From a virus: a DNA stretch of 27,191 nt. A program made the position numbers and the translations under genes. The notes below the pieces were generated by a model, which was given only the letters and a program-made list of their open reading frames with translations, did no database searches and had not been told where the DNA came from. Shown here one piece after another: positions 1 to 7,768 of this stretch; position 1 is the stretch's first letter; each line of letters begins with the position of its first letter. The stretch is from positions 1-27,191 of IMG/VR virus record IMGVR_UViG_3300009314_000075; one strand, written 5' to 3'.

Positions 1-30
1 AAAGGGGCTATAACGGCCACTAAATTTTAA
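1..30 (+). CDS. 3' end of a gene paralogous to the 65-aa SH3-like protein (partial)
   Basis: The first 30 bases read in frame as the last nine residues of a protein (KGAITATKF) followed by TAA. The C-terminus of the gene at 24038-24235 is nearly the same (EGNIKATKF), and the DNA shares an 18-base identical stretch across the stop codon. I infer that the window opens inside a second copy of that gene. The start lies outside the window. An alternative reading is that an upstream gene stops at the TAA inside ATAACGG (11-13) and the match is a recombination remnant. Confidence 0.5.
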   Translation, partial: KGAITATKF

Positions 31-53
31 AATAGTGTTATAAAGATTTAATT

Positions 54-209
54 ATGATTGCAAAACTAGATATAGAAATATATGAAAAATGGGGCGGTGA
101 TGAATGGGCTCAAGCAAAATACTTAGTACATGGGTATGATGATGTTTTATGGACTAACAACTTAGAAGACGCATTACAGTTTTTAAAAGAGAGCTGTAAT
201 TCTTTATAA
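54..209 (+). CDS. Small hypothetical protein, 51 aa
   Basis: This is an ATG-initiated ORF of 51 residues (MIAKLDIEIYEKWGGDEW...). It is acidic and rich in aromatic residues, with no signal peptide or membrane segment and no recognisable family. The start follows an A/T-rich leader like other starts in this window. The TAA stop lies inside an ATAACGG motif at 206-212, exactly as in several genes at 22-26 kb, which supports it being a real member of the same plus-strand series. It occupies the position held by the 83-aa gene (24240-24491) in the paralogous block, but the proteins are not obviously similar. Function unknown. Confidence 0.55.
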   Translation: MIAKLDIEIYEKWGGDEWAQAKYLVHGYDDVLWTNNLEDALQFLKESCNSL

Positions 210-274
210 CGGCCTCGAACATACGCCGTAGGGTACGAAACAAAATTGAAAAACAATTAAAAATAAAAAAAACG

Positions 275-337
275 ATGGATGCAGAAAAATACAAGAACGC
301 AGAGAGACTAAAAAAGGAATTAGAGGCACTTGATTAG
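275..337 (+). pseudogene. 20-codon remnant matching the C-terminus of the 147-aa protein
   Basis: A 20-residue ORF beginning with ATG (MDAEKYKNAE...) ends in RLKKELEALD, the same ten residues that end the protein at 24559-25002. The DNA match runs past the stop codon, with one base difference in about 30. The N-terminal part of the larger gene is absent. It is either a decayed duplicate reduced to its 3' end or a very short translated peptide; I favour a remnant. It is the last plus-strand reading frame before the terminator at 354-380. Confidence 0.5.
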
Positions 338-353
338 CCTTGAAAATACCAAA

Positions 354-380
354 GGGGCGTTTTAACGCCCCCTTTTTTTT
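354..380 (+). terminator. Rho-independent terminator between convergent operons
   Basis: GGGGCG and CGCCCC form a 6-bp GC stem around a TTTTAA loop, followed by eight T residues on the plus strand. It closes the plus-strand early series and sits directly against the stop codon of the minus-strand tape measure gene. The reverse direction has only a weak U-tail, so it mainly serves plus-strand transcripts. Confidence 0.9.
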
Positions 381-2964
381 ATATTACACCTACGTTCGTG
401 ACGTTATCAACATCTGAGATGCCTGTTTTAATATCTTGTACTTGTACCACAATTGGAGGCAAACTCGCTGCAACCTGTCTTGTGATTTCGCTTACGTCTT
501 GAGTGGCTGCGGCAGGGCTTACCGTTCCTCCGTCTTGCATTTTAAAAGTCTTACTTCCTTGCAGCGGAACACCCCCGAAACGTTGATTTATATCGCTCAA
601 TGAATTAATATAGTCTGAAGCCTCTTTTTTAACTACATAAAAATTTTCTCTTCCTTCGACGTTTGCCACATGTTCGCCCGTTCCAGTAAACAAGTCAATC
701 CCACCGCCTGCGTGAGAAGGTCCGGAAAAAGTACCGAAGCTGGCCCCGTTCTTAGCGATTGGAACTTGGCCACCTTTTCCGAATTGTTGCTTTTTAATTG
801 TGGCAACTTCTAGCCCCCCTTTAACACCCGCGACACCTGCGGCAAGTAAAGCATTTGGATAAAATGGAATAACAGTCGCAAGAGCGTTACCGATAGCAAG
901 AGCAGTATTTATAAAAGCTTGTTTTATAGCGTCTTTTTTCTTCTGCTTCGAGAATTTCTTTCGGATAGCTTCTTTTTTATTTTCGTTTTCCCCCGCTGCC
1001 TCAAGTTCTCTTCTTTCTTGCGCGTCCCTTGTGGCATTCTGTAGGGCGAAAAATGATTGGGCCAAATCTTGAGCCACTGCAAAGCTTGAGGCTATTATGT
1101 CACGCCGGCGATTCGCTTTGTTTTGCTCTATTTCCAATTCTTTATCCGCTTGCGCGACTCTTGCGTCTGTCTGAGCCTCTAAAGCTACAGTAGTTTGCTC
1201 AATTTCTTGGTCGAGGAATTCGCCTTGGGATTCCAAAAAGGCTTCTTCGTTGGCTTCTAAATCAGTCAATAATTGAGCGTTTAAGTCTGTTAAACCTTGG
1301 TTTATTGTCTTTTGACTTTCTACAAGTTCAGCCTCAACTATCCTGCGTTCGCGGATTATCTCCAACAAACGGCCTTCAATAATTTCAGATAAACCAAGGG
1401 CGCGTATTCGCTCATTTAATGAAACGGCGTTTGTTTCATCAAGTAAGCTTTGCGCGTCTATAGCCTTCCCCGCGAATTGTTCAATTATTTCTAACTGCTT
1501 ATCGTAAGACTTTTGACTCTCATTTTCTACAATTCCGAGGGCTTCAATTCGTTTACCTATATTTTCCTTGTCATTGTCTACAATCCTATCGTTAATAGTT
1601 TTTGTATTATCAAAACCGTCGATTAAAATATCCAAATCCTTTTCAAGTCTATCCTGTACGATTTGGCGACGCTCTTTTTCGTTTTCAATAAAAGCTACTT
1701 GAGCTTCTTCATGGGCTTTAATAACCGCCGCCTGTGCGTCTGCTTCGGTTTTAGCCTCTTCTCTTGTGAGTTGGTTTTGTTCGCGTTTTAAATCATTCTC
1801 CCTTGTTATAAGTTCGAGATTTTTTTCAGCTAATTCAACTCTAATTTTGGCGGTTGCCTCTTCTGTTTTACGGGCGTTTTCATTAGCTTCAGCAAGCTCT
1901 TTAAAGCTTCGTGTAGAATCTCCGGCAATGGCTTGAAATATCGCCGTCTGTTTCTCTAAACTGGCCAACGTTGTAGTAGTGGAAATATTAAGTTTTTCAA
2001 TTTCAATCCTTAATTTTTCAATTGCTCCGACTTCTTTGAAAGTCTTTTTTATTTCATCTCCCATTCCCGCGAACGCTTCTCCTGTTGCTTTTAAAGCCCC
2101 TTGAATGTCACCACCTAAAAGCTTTCCAAAAGCTTCTTTTAGGCGTATTATTCGGCCGACAATAACCTGTATAACCGAACCAATTTGTTTTAAAGCTATG
2201 CTCACAGCGTCGACGACTGGTTCAAACTTTGAGAATGCAGCGATTAACAATCCTAAAGCAACAACAATAGCACCGATACCAGTTGATATAAGAGCGATTT
2301 TAAATAATTTGAGTGCTTTCGTTCCTGTGCTTACGCCTTGTGCTTGCGCTTGGAATGCTTTTCCTGAAGCGGAGACAATAGCATTAAATTTCTCTTGGAA
2401 CCCTCTCGCGGTTGATATTGCCCCGCCGAATAAACTTGTTTCTCCAAGAGCTTCTTTGATTGCCTCAGTATAACCACCAACGGAAAGCTTGTTTTTTTCG
2501 GTAACTGTTGAACCTTCGACCAATTGTTCATTAAGTTTATCAATTCTCTTTCTTAATTCTTCGCTTTTGTCAATTTCCTCCTGTGTAGATGTGCCGAGCG
2601 CGTTACGTTCTTTTATAAGCTTGGATATAGTTTGAGTCAATTGGTTTCGAGAACCTTTTTCAGTAGATATTAACTTAATACTATCCTTACGCTCTTTCTT
2701 TTCTTTCTGTAGAAAGTTTTTATTTACCTCTATAGCCTGAGCATTAGAAGTAAGTTGCTTCGATAGCTCGCGGCGTGTTTTGCCCTCCTTTTGTAGTTCA
2801 CCGTCCGTTTTCCTTAACTCCTTTTGAATAGCTTTTTGTTGGGTCGCCAAGTCCCTGTTTTGGTCTTCTAAATTAACAATTGAAGCCGTTAAAGATTCAA
2901 CATTTTTTTCAGCTTCTCGTGTATCATATTCAACGCTTACAATTATTTTCTCCTCGTCTGCCAT
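379..2964 (-). CDS. Tail tape measure protein, 861 aa
   Basis: This protein probably sets tail length and lies inside the tail tube. Residues 1-165 and about 320-640 are long, charged, heptad-like helical stretches (coiled coil). A hydrophobic segment at about 222-246 has the look of the membrane-active helices of tape measure proteins. A second hydrophobic Ala-rich stretch near 690-740 is followed by a Gly/His-rich segment (GPSHAGGGIDLFTG) that I associate with Bacteroidota prophage tape measures. It is the longest gene in the window and the last of the minus-strand tail operon. Its ATG overlaps the previous stop by one base (TAATG), so translation is probably coupled. It is on the short side for a tape measure, which suggests a short flexible tail if the gene is complete. 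Confidence 0.85.
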   Translation of the reverse strand: MADEEKIIVSVEYDTREAEKNVESLTASIVNLEDQNRDLATQQKAIQKELRKTDGELQKEGKTRRELSKQLTSNAQAIEVNKNFLQKEKKERKDSIKLISTEKGSRNQLTQTISKLIKERNALGTSTQEEIDKSEELRKRIDKLNEQLVEGSTVTEKNKLSVGGYTEAIKEALGETSLFGGAISTARGFQEKFNAIVSASGKAFQAQAQGVSTGTKALKLFKIALISTGIGAIVVALGLLIAAFSKFEPVVDAVSIALKQIGSVIQVIVGRIIRLKEAFGKLLGGDIQGALKATGEAFAGMGDEIKKTFKEVGAIEKLRIEIEKLNISTTTTLASLEKQTAIFQAIAGDSTRSFKELAEANENARKTEEATAKIRVELAEKNLELITRENDLKREQNQLTREEAKTEADAQAAVIKAHEEAQVAFIENEKERRQIVQDRLEKDLDILIDGFDNTKTINDRIVDNDKENIGKRIEALGIVENESQKSYDKQLEIIEQFAGKAIDAQSLLDETNAVSLNERIRALGLSEIIEGRLLEIIRERRIVEAELVESQKTINQGLTDLNAQLLTDLEANEEAFLESQGEFLDQEIEQTTVALEAQTDARVAQADKELEIEQNKANRRRDIIASSFAVAQDLAQSFFALQNATRDAQERRELEAAGENENKKEAIRKKFSKQKKKDAIKQAFINTALAIGNALATVIPFYPNALLAAGVAGVKGGLEVATIKKQQFGKGGQVPIAKNGASFGTFSGPSHAGGGIDLFTGTGEHVANVEGRENFYVVKKEASDYINSLSDINQRFGGVPLQGSKTFKMQDGGTVSPAAATQDVSEITRQVAASLPPIVVQVQDIKTGISDVDNVTNVGVI

Positions 2965-4739
2965 TATAGGAATTTTAGTAATTTAATTTTTGTTTTCTGT
3001 CCCGGTATATAATCTTCGATAATAAGAACGAAGAAGTAAGATTTTTCACTATCGATATAAACAAGCTGCGTAAAATCAAAACCTAGTACATCAAGTTTAT
3101 TCAAGTCTGCGTATCCTTCAATAACTCGAGTTCTATATGACGAATCGAACCAATTTTTATAATAGTTAGCTTTCAAACTTCGCCAATCTAGCTCCAAGAA
3201 TCTGCCAAGGGTATAAGTTCCGGGGGCCGAATCGTTGTAAAAATATAAAATCCGTGGGTTTAAATCGTTTTCGCGCTTAGTGTCGTTGTAAATATCGAAA
3301 TCGCCTATACTAAAACCGTTTAACTCTATATCATTAGTGGCCGAAAAAGGGATTTTTAAATACTCTTTCACATCCTCAAAACTCTCATTAAATATCTTAA
3401 AAGTATCCTTCCCGACGCTTGAATCAATTGTATCGTCGTTATCATAAACAAGCTCGTTGTTTTGCCCTGCTTTTGTAAGTATGTTTCCCACCGTTCGAGT
3501 GTCTTGGTCGTACTTGTCCGACCAGTCAACTGAATTCAATTTTGATAGGTTTTTAAGCGATTTTATCTTTATGTTTTTCGTGAATGAATCTGGTTCATAA
3601 ATCGAATTTGTAAGAATTGCGCTTAATTTAAACAAGTCTAGTTGCGAAATCTTAAGAAAATTATCATAAGCCTTTACTTTATAATCTAAAAGCGGGTTTG
3701 CTGCTAAATCACCGAAGTCCTGTTCTTCAATTATAGTATATAATAGAGTGTTTTTGAATTCGAAATTCCCATTCCCTTCTATTAATACTTCGATCGCAAT
3801 GTCGTTCGTAGAGCTTGAAAAATCTTTCGATGTGAGATCAATTTCTGTTTGTGAGGAATCAACTATAAATTCCTGAACAGTTTCTTTTAATGTGACGCTT
3901 TCAGTTCCTTTTATCTTAATTCTTACTTGCGAATCTGCTTCAATTTCACCGCGCAAACGAAATTTTTGCTTTGTTCCTCCAATATTTATAGTTGTGGAAT
4001 CTAAAACATTCCCCTTATTGAAATCTACTGTATTTAATCCTGTTAAATGTTGAGAACCAGACAAAACCAAAGCTTCATTAATTGTTTTTTGATAGCTAGT
4101 CACGTAAAATTTGGTATGATTTGCAGAAATACAAACGCTTTCGCTTAAATCCTGATCGTTTTCGAACGTCCATCCCTGATTATTTACCAAAGAATTTAAT
4201 AAGTAATTCAGCGAAAACATAGGACGCGAGTATTTTAAACCATCATTTCCGGCAGTGAATCGGCTTTTATCGATAGTCCTGTCTTCGTGCATCGAAACAA
4301 TTGGCCAAATCCAAAGGCGGCTACTTGAAGGGAGTTTAAGCGTGTCGTAATTCGTTTGATCGAAAATAATATCTTGATCATCGAAACCAAGTTTTTTTAT
4401 TTCGTCTTTTAAATTATCGAATAAATCTTTTGTTTTGTCGGCTAATTGAAATGAGAAAGTATTTCTATTGTATTCGCTGATAAATCCTATACCATCAAAA
4501 ATCGGTGTTTGATCGATGTATTTAGCAGGGTAATTTTTATCTAAACTCAAACTATCGGAATTCAATGTAAAAGGAAAATCGAAAACCTCTTTATTATTCT
4601 GAGTTATAGGGAGTTCAAACTTATTTGAAATGCCGATCAGCCGCGTTGTTGGTGAGCTTGGATCAATCACTTGGCGAGTAAGCGCGATTAATTGAGTTGA
4701 TAGATCGATCTCCTTTCCATTTACTTCGAGTTTTTTCAT
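2964..4739 (-). CDS. Tail-associated virion protein, 591 aa (possible distal tail/baseplate)
   Basis: This is a large soluble protein with no signal peptide. The N-terminus (MKKLEVNGKEIDLSTQL) and the alternating beta-rich pattern resemble proteins that accompany the tape measure in Bacteroidota prophages, but I cannot name the family. ATG at 4739 is preferred over the in-frame TTG at 4745, because a full promoter (TTTG-N20-TAAATTTG, 4743-4774) lies just upstream and would overlap the longer reading. The transcript would then be nearly leaderless. It is followed immediately by the tape measure gene. In phages with reversed order, genes beside the tape measure often encode distal tail or baseplate parts; that role is inference from position. 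Confidence 0.6.
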   Translation of the reverse strand: MKKLEVNGKEIDLSTQLIALTRQVIDPSSPTTRLIGISNKFELPITQNNKEVFDFPFTLNSDSLSLDKNYPAKYIDQTPIFDGIGFISEYNRNTFSFQLADKTKDLFDNLKDEIKKLGFDDQDIIFDQTNYDTLKLPSSSRLWIWPIVSMHEDRTIDKSRFTAGNDGLKYSRPMFSLNYLLNSLVNNQGWTFENDQDLSESVCISANHTKFYVTSYQKTINEALVLSGSQHLTGLNTVDFNKGNVLDSTTINIGGTKQKFRLRGEIEADSQVRIKIKGTESVTLKETVQEFIVDSSQTEIDLTSKDFSSSTNDIAIEVLIEGNGNFEFKNTLLYTIIEEQDFGDLAANPLLDYKVKAYDNFLKISQLDLFKLSAILTNSIYEPDSFTKNIKIKSLKNLSKLNSVDWSDKYDQDTRTVGNILTKAGQNNELVYDNDDTIDSSVGKDTFKIFNESFEDVKEYLKIPFSATNDIELNGFSIGDFDIYNDTKRENDLNPRILYFYNDSAPGTYTLGRFLELDWRSLKANYYKNWFDSSYRTRVIEGYADLNKLDVLGFDFTQLVYIDSEKSYFFVLIIEDYIPGQKTKIKLLKFL

Positions 4740-4742
4740 AAA

Positions 4743-4774
4743 CAAATTTACTTTAATTCGTTATAGTTTGCAAA
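4743..4774 (-). promoter_or_regulatory. Promoter for the 591-aa tail protein and tape measure genes
   Basis: On the minus strand TTTG (4771-4774) and TAAATTTG (4743-4750) are separated by 20 bases, matching the Bacteroidota -33/-7 consensus. The -7 box ends four bases before the ATG at 4739, implying a leaderless or nearly leaderless mRNA. Its -33 box abuts the -33 box of the opposite promoter. Confidence 0.7.
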
Positions 4775-4798
4775 TTGATATATTTTATTATATCTTTG
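4767..4798 (+). promoter_or_regulatory. Plus-strand promoter of the embedded small-gene unit
   Basis: TTTG (4767-4770), a 20-base spacer and TATCTTTG (4791-4798) match the Bacteroidota promoter consensus. The -33 box forms the palindrome TTTGCAAA with that of the divergent minus-strand promoter, so the two promoters are back to back and probably compete. The -7 region resembles the promoter at 18572-18579. Confidence 0.7.
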
Positions 4799-4804
4799 AG
4801 CTTC

Positions 4805-4958
4805 TTATTTAAGTCAAATCATTTAATCATTAACTAATGAAAAAGTAAACTACAAACCCGACTCAATCCATTAGTCACGGTAAAAGCTCCCGGTATTTTA
4901 ATATAAACGCTATTATTATTTCGAAGCCGGGAGTATTTTTAAAACTTAAATTAATGAA
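4805..4958 (+). promoter_or_regulatory. Structured 5' leader / candidate attenuator RNA
   Basis: About 150 bases separate the predicted transcription start from the ATG at 4959. The leader contains two inverted repeats: ACTAATG/CATTAGT (4833-4839 with 4869-4875) and CTCCCGG/CCGGGAG (4887-4893 with 4927-4933). The second is followed by TATTTTT, as in a weak intrinsic terminator. A three-codon reading frame (M-K-K-stop) starts within the first arm, and a six-codon out-of-frame ATG (4954) overlaps the gene start. This could be an attenuator or a short regulatory RNA; no known riboswitch class is recognised. Confidence 0.45.
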
Positions 4959-5219
4959 ATGCGTTACGCTTTAAGAAATAGAGACAAGCTTCTCAAAGCC
5001 TTTGGGGTGGACTTTTACAATGTCCTTGAAAACTCCCTTGATTGGGCAGTAATAGCAAATCGCCACCACGAAACAGAGTTCGAGCAGCTAGATTCAGGAC
5101 ATGATAAGTTTAAAATGATCCAAGTTAAGGAAATCAACGGTGATCGAATTTTAGAGTTTTACGTCGTTTCGATCACTTTTGACTGTTGGGTACTTGGGTT
5201 TAAACAGGTTAAAAATTGA
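4959..5219 (+). CDS. Hypothetical protein, 86 aa (moron-like)
   Basis: This small soluble protein begins MRYALRNRDKLLKAFGVDFYNVLENS. It has an amphipathic N-terminal helix, a His/Glu-rich middle and a hydrophobic, Phe/Trp-containing C-terminal third (VVSITFDCWVLGFKQV), probably a beta hairpin. I do not recognise a family. It is transcribed opposite to the surrounding tail genes from its own promoter at 4767-4798, after a long structured leader, and is followed five bases later by a 51-aa ORF. This layout is typical of a moron (a separately expressed accessory gene in a structural operon). Possible roles such as lysogenic conversion or superinfection exclusion are inference from position only. 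Confidence 0.7.
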   Translation: MRYALRNRDKLLKAFGVDFYNVLENSLDWAVIANRHHETEFEQLDSGHDKFKMIQVKEINGDRILEFYVVSITFDCWVLGFKQVKN

Positions 5220-5224
5220 TTGTT

Positions 5225-5380
5225 ATGAGTGAATTAAAAACTATATACATAATAAACCTTGCTGATTGCGTATTCGATAATAAAGGTAATTTAGTCAGGT
5301 TAAAAAGAAAATACGGCAACCACAAGAGAGTAGTTCATAAGGATAAAATTACTGAGCCAAAGCCCCCTCAGGGAGAATGA
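5225..5380 (+). CDS. Small hypothetical protein, 51 aa
   Basis: An ATG ORF starts five bases after the preceding plus-strand stop and encodes MSELKTIYIINLADCVFDNKGN..., a compact protein with a Lys/Arg-rich middle (LVRLKRKYGNHKR) and a Pro-rich C-terminus. Its last 32 bases overlap the 3' end of the convergent gene at 5349-5780. The tight spacing and basic composition suggest a real second gene of the embedded unit, possibly nucleic-acid binding. No family is recognised, and no clear terminator follows it. Confidence 0.5.
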   Translation: MSELKTIYIINLADCVFDNKGNLVRLKRKYGNHKRVVHKDKITEPKPPQGE

Positions 5381-5780
5381 TTTCAATAGGCAAATTATAT
5401 CTTCCATCTGTTTGCCTGTAGCTAAGGCGATTCTTCCCGAGACCAATTCTCTCAACTGAGCCGTCTTTTCTTATTCGAATTATCTTCGTTGCTTCGAAAA
5501 TAGATGAATACACCTCCAGATCATTCAAGGTTAAATCTTCGGCCTCAATAAGGCGGTTATTTTCTTTGGAGCCAATAATGTTTTTAAGTTTGGCGGCATC
5601 AGAGCGGTTAATAAACGACGTACTCACATCGTTTTCAACTTCCCAATCGGTAAACATTTTTACAATGAATTGACCGTCGCGGCCATACCATCCGAGCAAA
5701 AACTCGAACTCTTCATAGTTGGAATCATTTTCGCTTTCTGGTATCACTTTCTTGTATATCTGTGAAGTTATTGCCGCCAT
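5349..5780 (-). CDS. Hypothetical virion-region protein, 143 aa
   Basis: This soluble protein has an acidic N-terminal half (PESENDSNYEEFEFLLGWYGRDGQFIVKMF) and a predicted beta-rich C-terminal half ending NLPIEIILPEGALAQ. It overlaps the preceding HEXXH gene by 13 bases, so it belongs to the portal-to-tail operon. Position between fibre-like proteins and the tape measure block suggests a minor tail or tail-assembly role, but no family is recognised. It is the last gene before the embedded plus-strand unit. Confidence 0.6.
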   Translation of the reverse strand: MAAITSQIYKKVIPESENDSNYEEFEFLLGWYGRDGQFIVKMFTDWEVENDVSTSFINRSDAAKLKNIIGSKENNRLIEAEDLTLNDLEVYSSIFEATKIIRIRKDGSVERIGLGKNRLSYRQTDGRYNLPIEIILPEGALAQ

Positions 5781-6085
5781 TGTCCGAATAATTTTCGATT
5801 GGTTAAATAATTTTTATCCGCTTCATTGTTGTACGCTTCTTTTTCGAATGATATGTTTTTATAAGCCTGTTTTTTATCTTTCAATAAATACCATTTTAAC
5901 AAGAATTCAAGCAAATAAACCACATAAAAACCGATTAAAAGCAGTTCAATTTGCTGTCTGAAATGAATTCGCTCATGATTCAAATCAATATCGGTTATTG
6001 CCTTATCCTTGCGGACAAAGATAATAGGCCATATTGCCATTGCTTTGAAGCCTTTGAATGGTATATATTTATTTTTCCAGATCAT
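5768..6085 (-). CDS. Small membrane protein with HEXXH metallopeptidase-like motif, 105 aa
   Basis: Residues 36-46 read NHERIHFRQQI, containing a complete HEXXH zinc-binding motif (H37, E38, H41). It is followed by a hydrophobic helix at about 48-68 and then an acidic segment FEKEAYNNEAD (80-90) that could supply a third ligand, as in gluzincins of the M48/M56 type. Small proteins of this pattern are, to my knowledge, widespread in Bacteroidota but uncharacterised. Here it lies inside the tail operon, overlapping the genes on both sides by a few bases, so it is co-translated with virion proteins. It could be a minimal membrane protease, for example acting on the envelope at entry or release, or a catalytically dead relative. 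The motif is seen; activity is inference. Confidence 0.6.
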   Translation of the reverse strand: MIWKNKYIPFKGFKAMAIWPIIFVRKDKAITDIDLNHERIHFRQQIELLLIGFYVVYLLEFLLKWYLLKDKKQAYKNISFEKEAYNNEADKNYLTNRKLFGQWRQ

Positions 6086-6819
6086 TATGGCAAATAATCA
6101 ATTTTTATCCATCCTCTATTATACGATGTCGAATTATAATTAATGTTATCAAAAGGACCGTTCAAATCAGCTCTTATAGACACATTCATATCATCTGCGA
6201 AAATACATTCAGCTGATCCGGAAGCAGAAAATCCGCTTGCTAAATCACTGTATTTATCATCTGCATCTGTGCGAATAGTACACTGAAGCCCTCTTATTTT
6301 TGAGAAAGTCAATCCGTGGGCCACTAATTTGGGGACAGCTCCCGCATTATCTATATCCCAATCGCCGATTTCTATGATTTTAGTCAGCAATGGAGATACT
6401 TCGTTGTCTATATTAATAGATTCGAGAAATATGTCACCATCTTTATTGGTTATCCTGTAAATAATATCCTCGACGCCTGTATTTATATACGATTTACGAA
6501 TTGAATTATCTATTGCCCCCGTAAAGGTCACGGTATTAGTGTGGCCCTTAGTTATTTTCAAGTATTTTATATTCCCGTGATTTATGCCTGAAAAGGAATA
6601 AGAGACATCACCTGTTTGAGTGAGAAAAATATAATCAATCCCAGTGAAATCAATTGATTTCGTAGGGGCTGAAGAAACATCGCCCACGGATACATCTTTT
6701 TTTAACACGCAATTAGCTATAAATTCTTTTAAGTTGGGTTTGTGTGTTAATTCTAAATCGAGCAAAGGGGCCCAAAGATCGATCAACGCGTCTAATTCTG
6801 TTGTGTTTTTATCTGCCAT
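6085..6819 (-). CDS. Probable tail fibre / receptor-binding-type protein, 244 aa
   Basis: The N-terminal 60 residues are helical and could form the attachment part. The rest is beta-rich, with Ser/Thr/Gly/Asn-rich repeats (TNTVTFTGAIDNS) and a C-terminus ending YNRGWIKIDYLP, an ending often seen in trimeric fibre heads or H-type-lectin-like receptor-binding domains. This makes a host-recognition role plausible. It lies between a 314-aa virion protein (two bases upstream) and the HEXXH protein (one-base overlap). It shares the short string LTQTGDV with the 193-aa protein next to the capsid gene, encoded by different codons. Assigned from composition and position. Confidence 0.5.
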   Translation of the reverse strand: MADKNTTELDALIDLWAPLLDLELTHKPNLKEFIANCVLKKDVSVGDVSSAPTKSIDFTGIDYIFLTQTGDVSYSFSGINHGNIKYLKITKGHTNTVTFTGAIDNSIRKSYINTGVEDIIYRITNKDGDIFLESINIDNEVSPLLTKIIEIGDWDIDNAGAVPKLVAHGLTFSKIRGLQCTIRTDADDKYSDLASGFSASGSAECIFADDMNVSIRADLNGPFDNINYNSTSYNRGWIKIDYLP

Positions 6820-6821
6820 AA

Positions 6822-7766
6822 CTAAGTTGTTTTATATTGTGAGGGGTTGTACTGCAATGGATTATATTGCGCCAATCCCGAATAATCCGCTTTTATTCTT
6901 ATATATTCTGTTGATGAATTCCACACGGTTGTTTTATCAATATTTGCAAAAATAAACCCTTGTTTATTGCTATCCAAGTTTATAATAGGGTTATCAGTGG
7001 TTAAATCAACCTTATTAATATCGAGTTCATCATACTTGATATTTAAACCTTGATCGGTGCTGTTTTGTTTCGAATGTGCCAAGATTGCCCCGAATGGATA
7101 ACCTTGATAAAATACTGCCTCATCCAAAGAGTTTAAAAAACTTTCATGTTCTGGCTGCTCTGTTGCGTACACTAAAATAATTTCGTCACCTATCAACGTG
7201 AAAGGTTCGCTTGAACCGCTATAAACCTGTTTATATTGCATCTTAAAGGCGACTCTTGCTCCTTCTATCTCATCAGAAATAAACTCGAAAATATTATCGT
7301 TCCTGTCGTTTCCTATCGATACATCAAGGCTTATATTCCCTGCCAAATCCCCGTCGTCTTTAAGTGAAAAAGGAAGGATTTTAATTGCTTGGTTATCGCT
7401 TCCAACAAGTTCAGCCTCTATGAACCAATTTTTTAAATAGTTAATATATCCTGTCGCTGCGTTCTCTACGAAAATAATGTCTAAATCGATTGTTGTGGAT
7501 GTGATTGCCGTCACTCTTCCGCTGTTTTCGTATCTGTACCCTGCGACCCCTGTCGCGTCAAGATATAGCGAATCGCCGACACTTAACTCACTGGTTAAAT
7601 CCTCAGCAATAGTCAATCTTATATTATCACCAACACCCAAGCCGATTGAAACTATTTGCAAGTCTTCCCGTTTAAATTGGAAAACGACAGGTAAAAAACC
7701 CGCGAAAAGATTTTTTACAATCCCTCCTTCCGTTACAACTGGGGTGTTTATGAGAGTTAAAGCCAT
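6822..7766 (-). CDS. Minor virion/tail protein, 314 aa
   Basis: This is a beta-rich protein with many short strands and an acidic character. The N-terminus MALTLINTPVVTEGGIVKNLFAGFLPVVFQFKRED looks like a structural shell protein. The central part (residues about 50-110) has a KOW/OB-like alternation (VGDSLYLDATG...). The C-terminus has a tandem YNPLQ/YNPSQ motif (AQYNPLQYNPSQYKTT), perhaps an assembly peptide. It sits two bases from each neighbour in the portal-tail operon. It could be a tail tube or minor tail protein; no named family is recognised. Confidence 0.5.
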   Translation of the reverse strand: MALTLINTPVVTEGGIVKNLFAGFLPVVFQFKREDLQIVSIGLGVGDNIRLTIAEDLTSELSVGDSLYLDATGVAGYRYENSGRVTAITSTTIDLDIIFVENAATGYINYLKNWFIEAELVGSDNQAIKILPFSLKDDGDLAGNISLDVSIGNDRNDNIFEFISDEIEGARVAFKMQYKQVYSGSSEPFTLIGDEIILVYATEQPEHESFLNSLDEAVFYQGYPFGAILAHSKQNSTDQGLNIKYDELDINKVDLTTDNPIINLDSNKQGFIFANIDKTTVWNSSTEYIRIKADYSGLAQYNPLQYNPSQYKTT

Positions 7767-7768
7767 GT

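Noticed and set aside
2105-2473. Plus-strand reading frame of 122 codons inside the tape measure gene
   Set aside because: Cys/Pro-rich translation with no start context, opposite to a strongly supported coding frame; a shadow.
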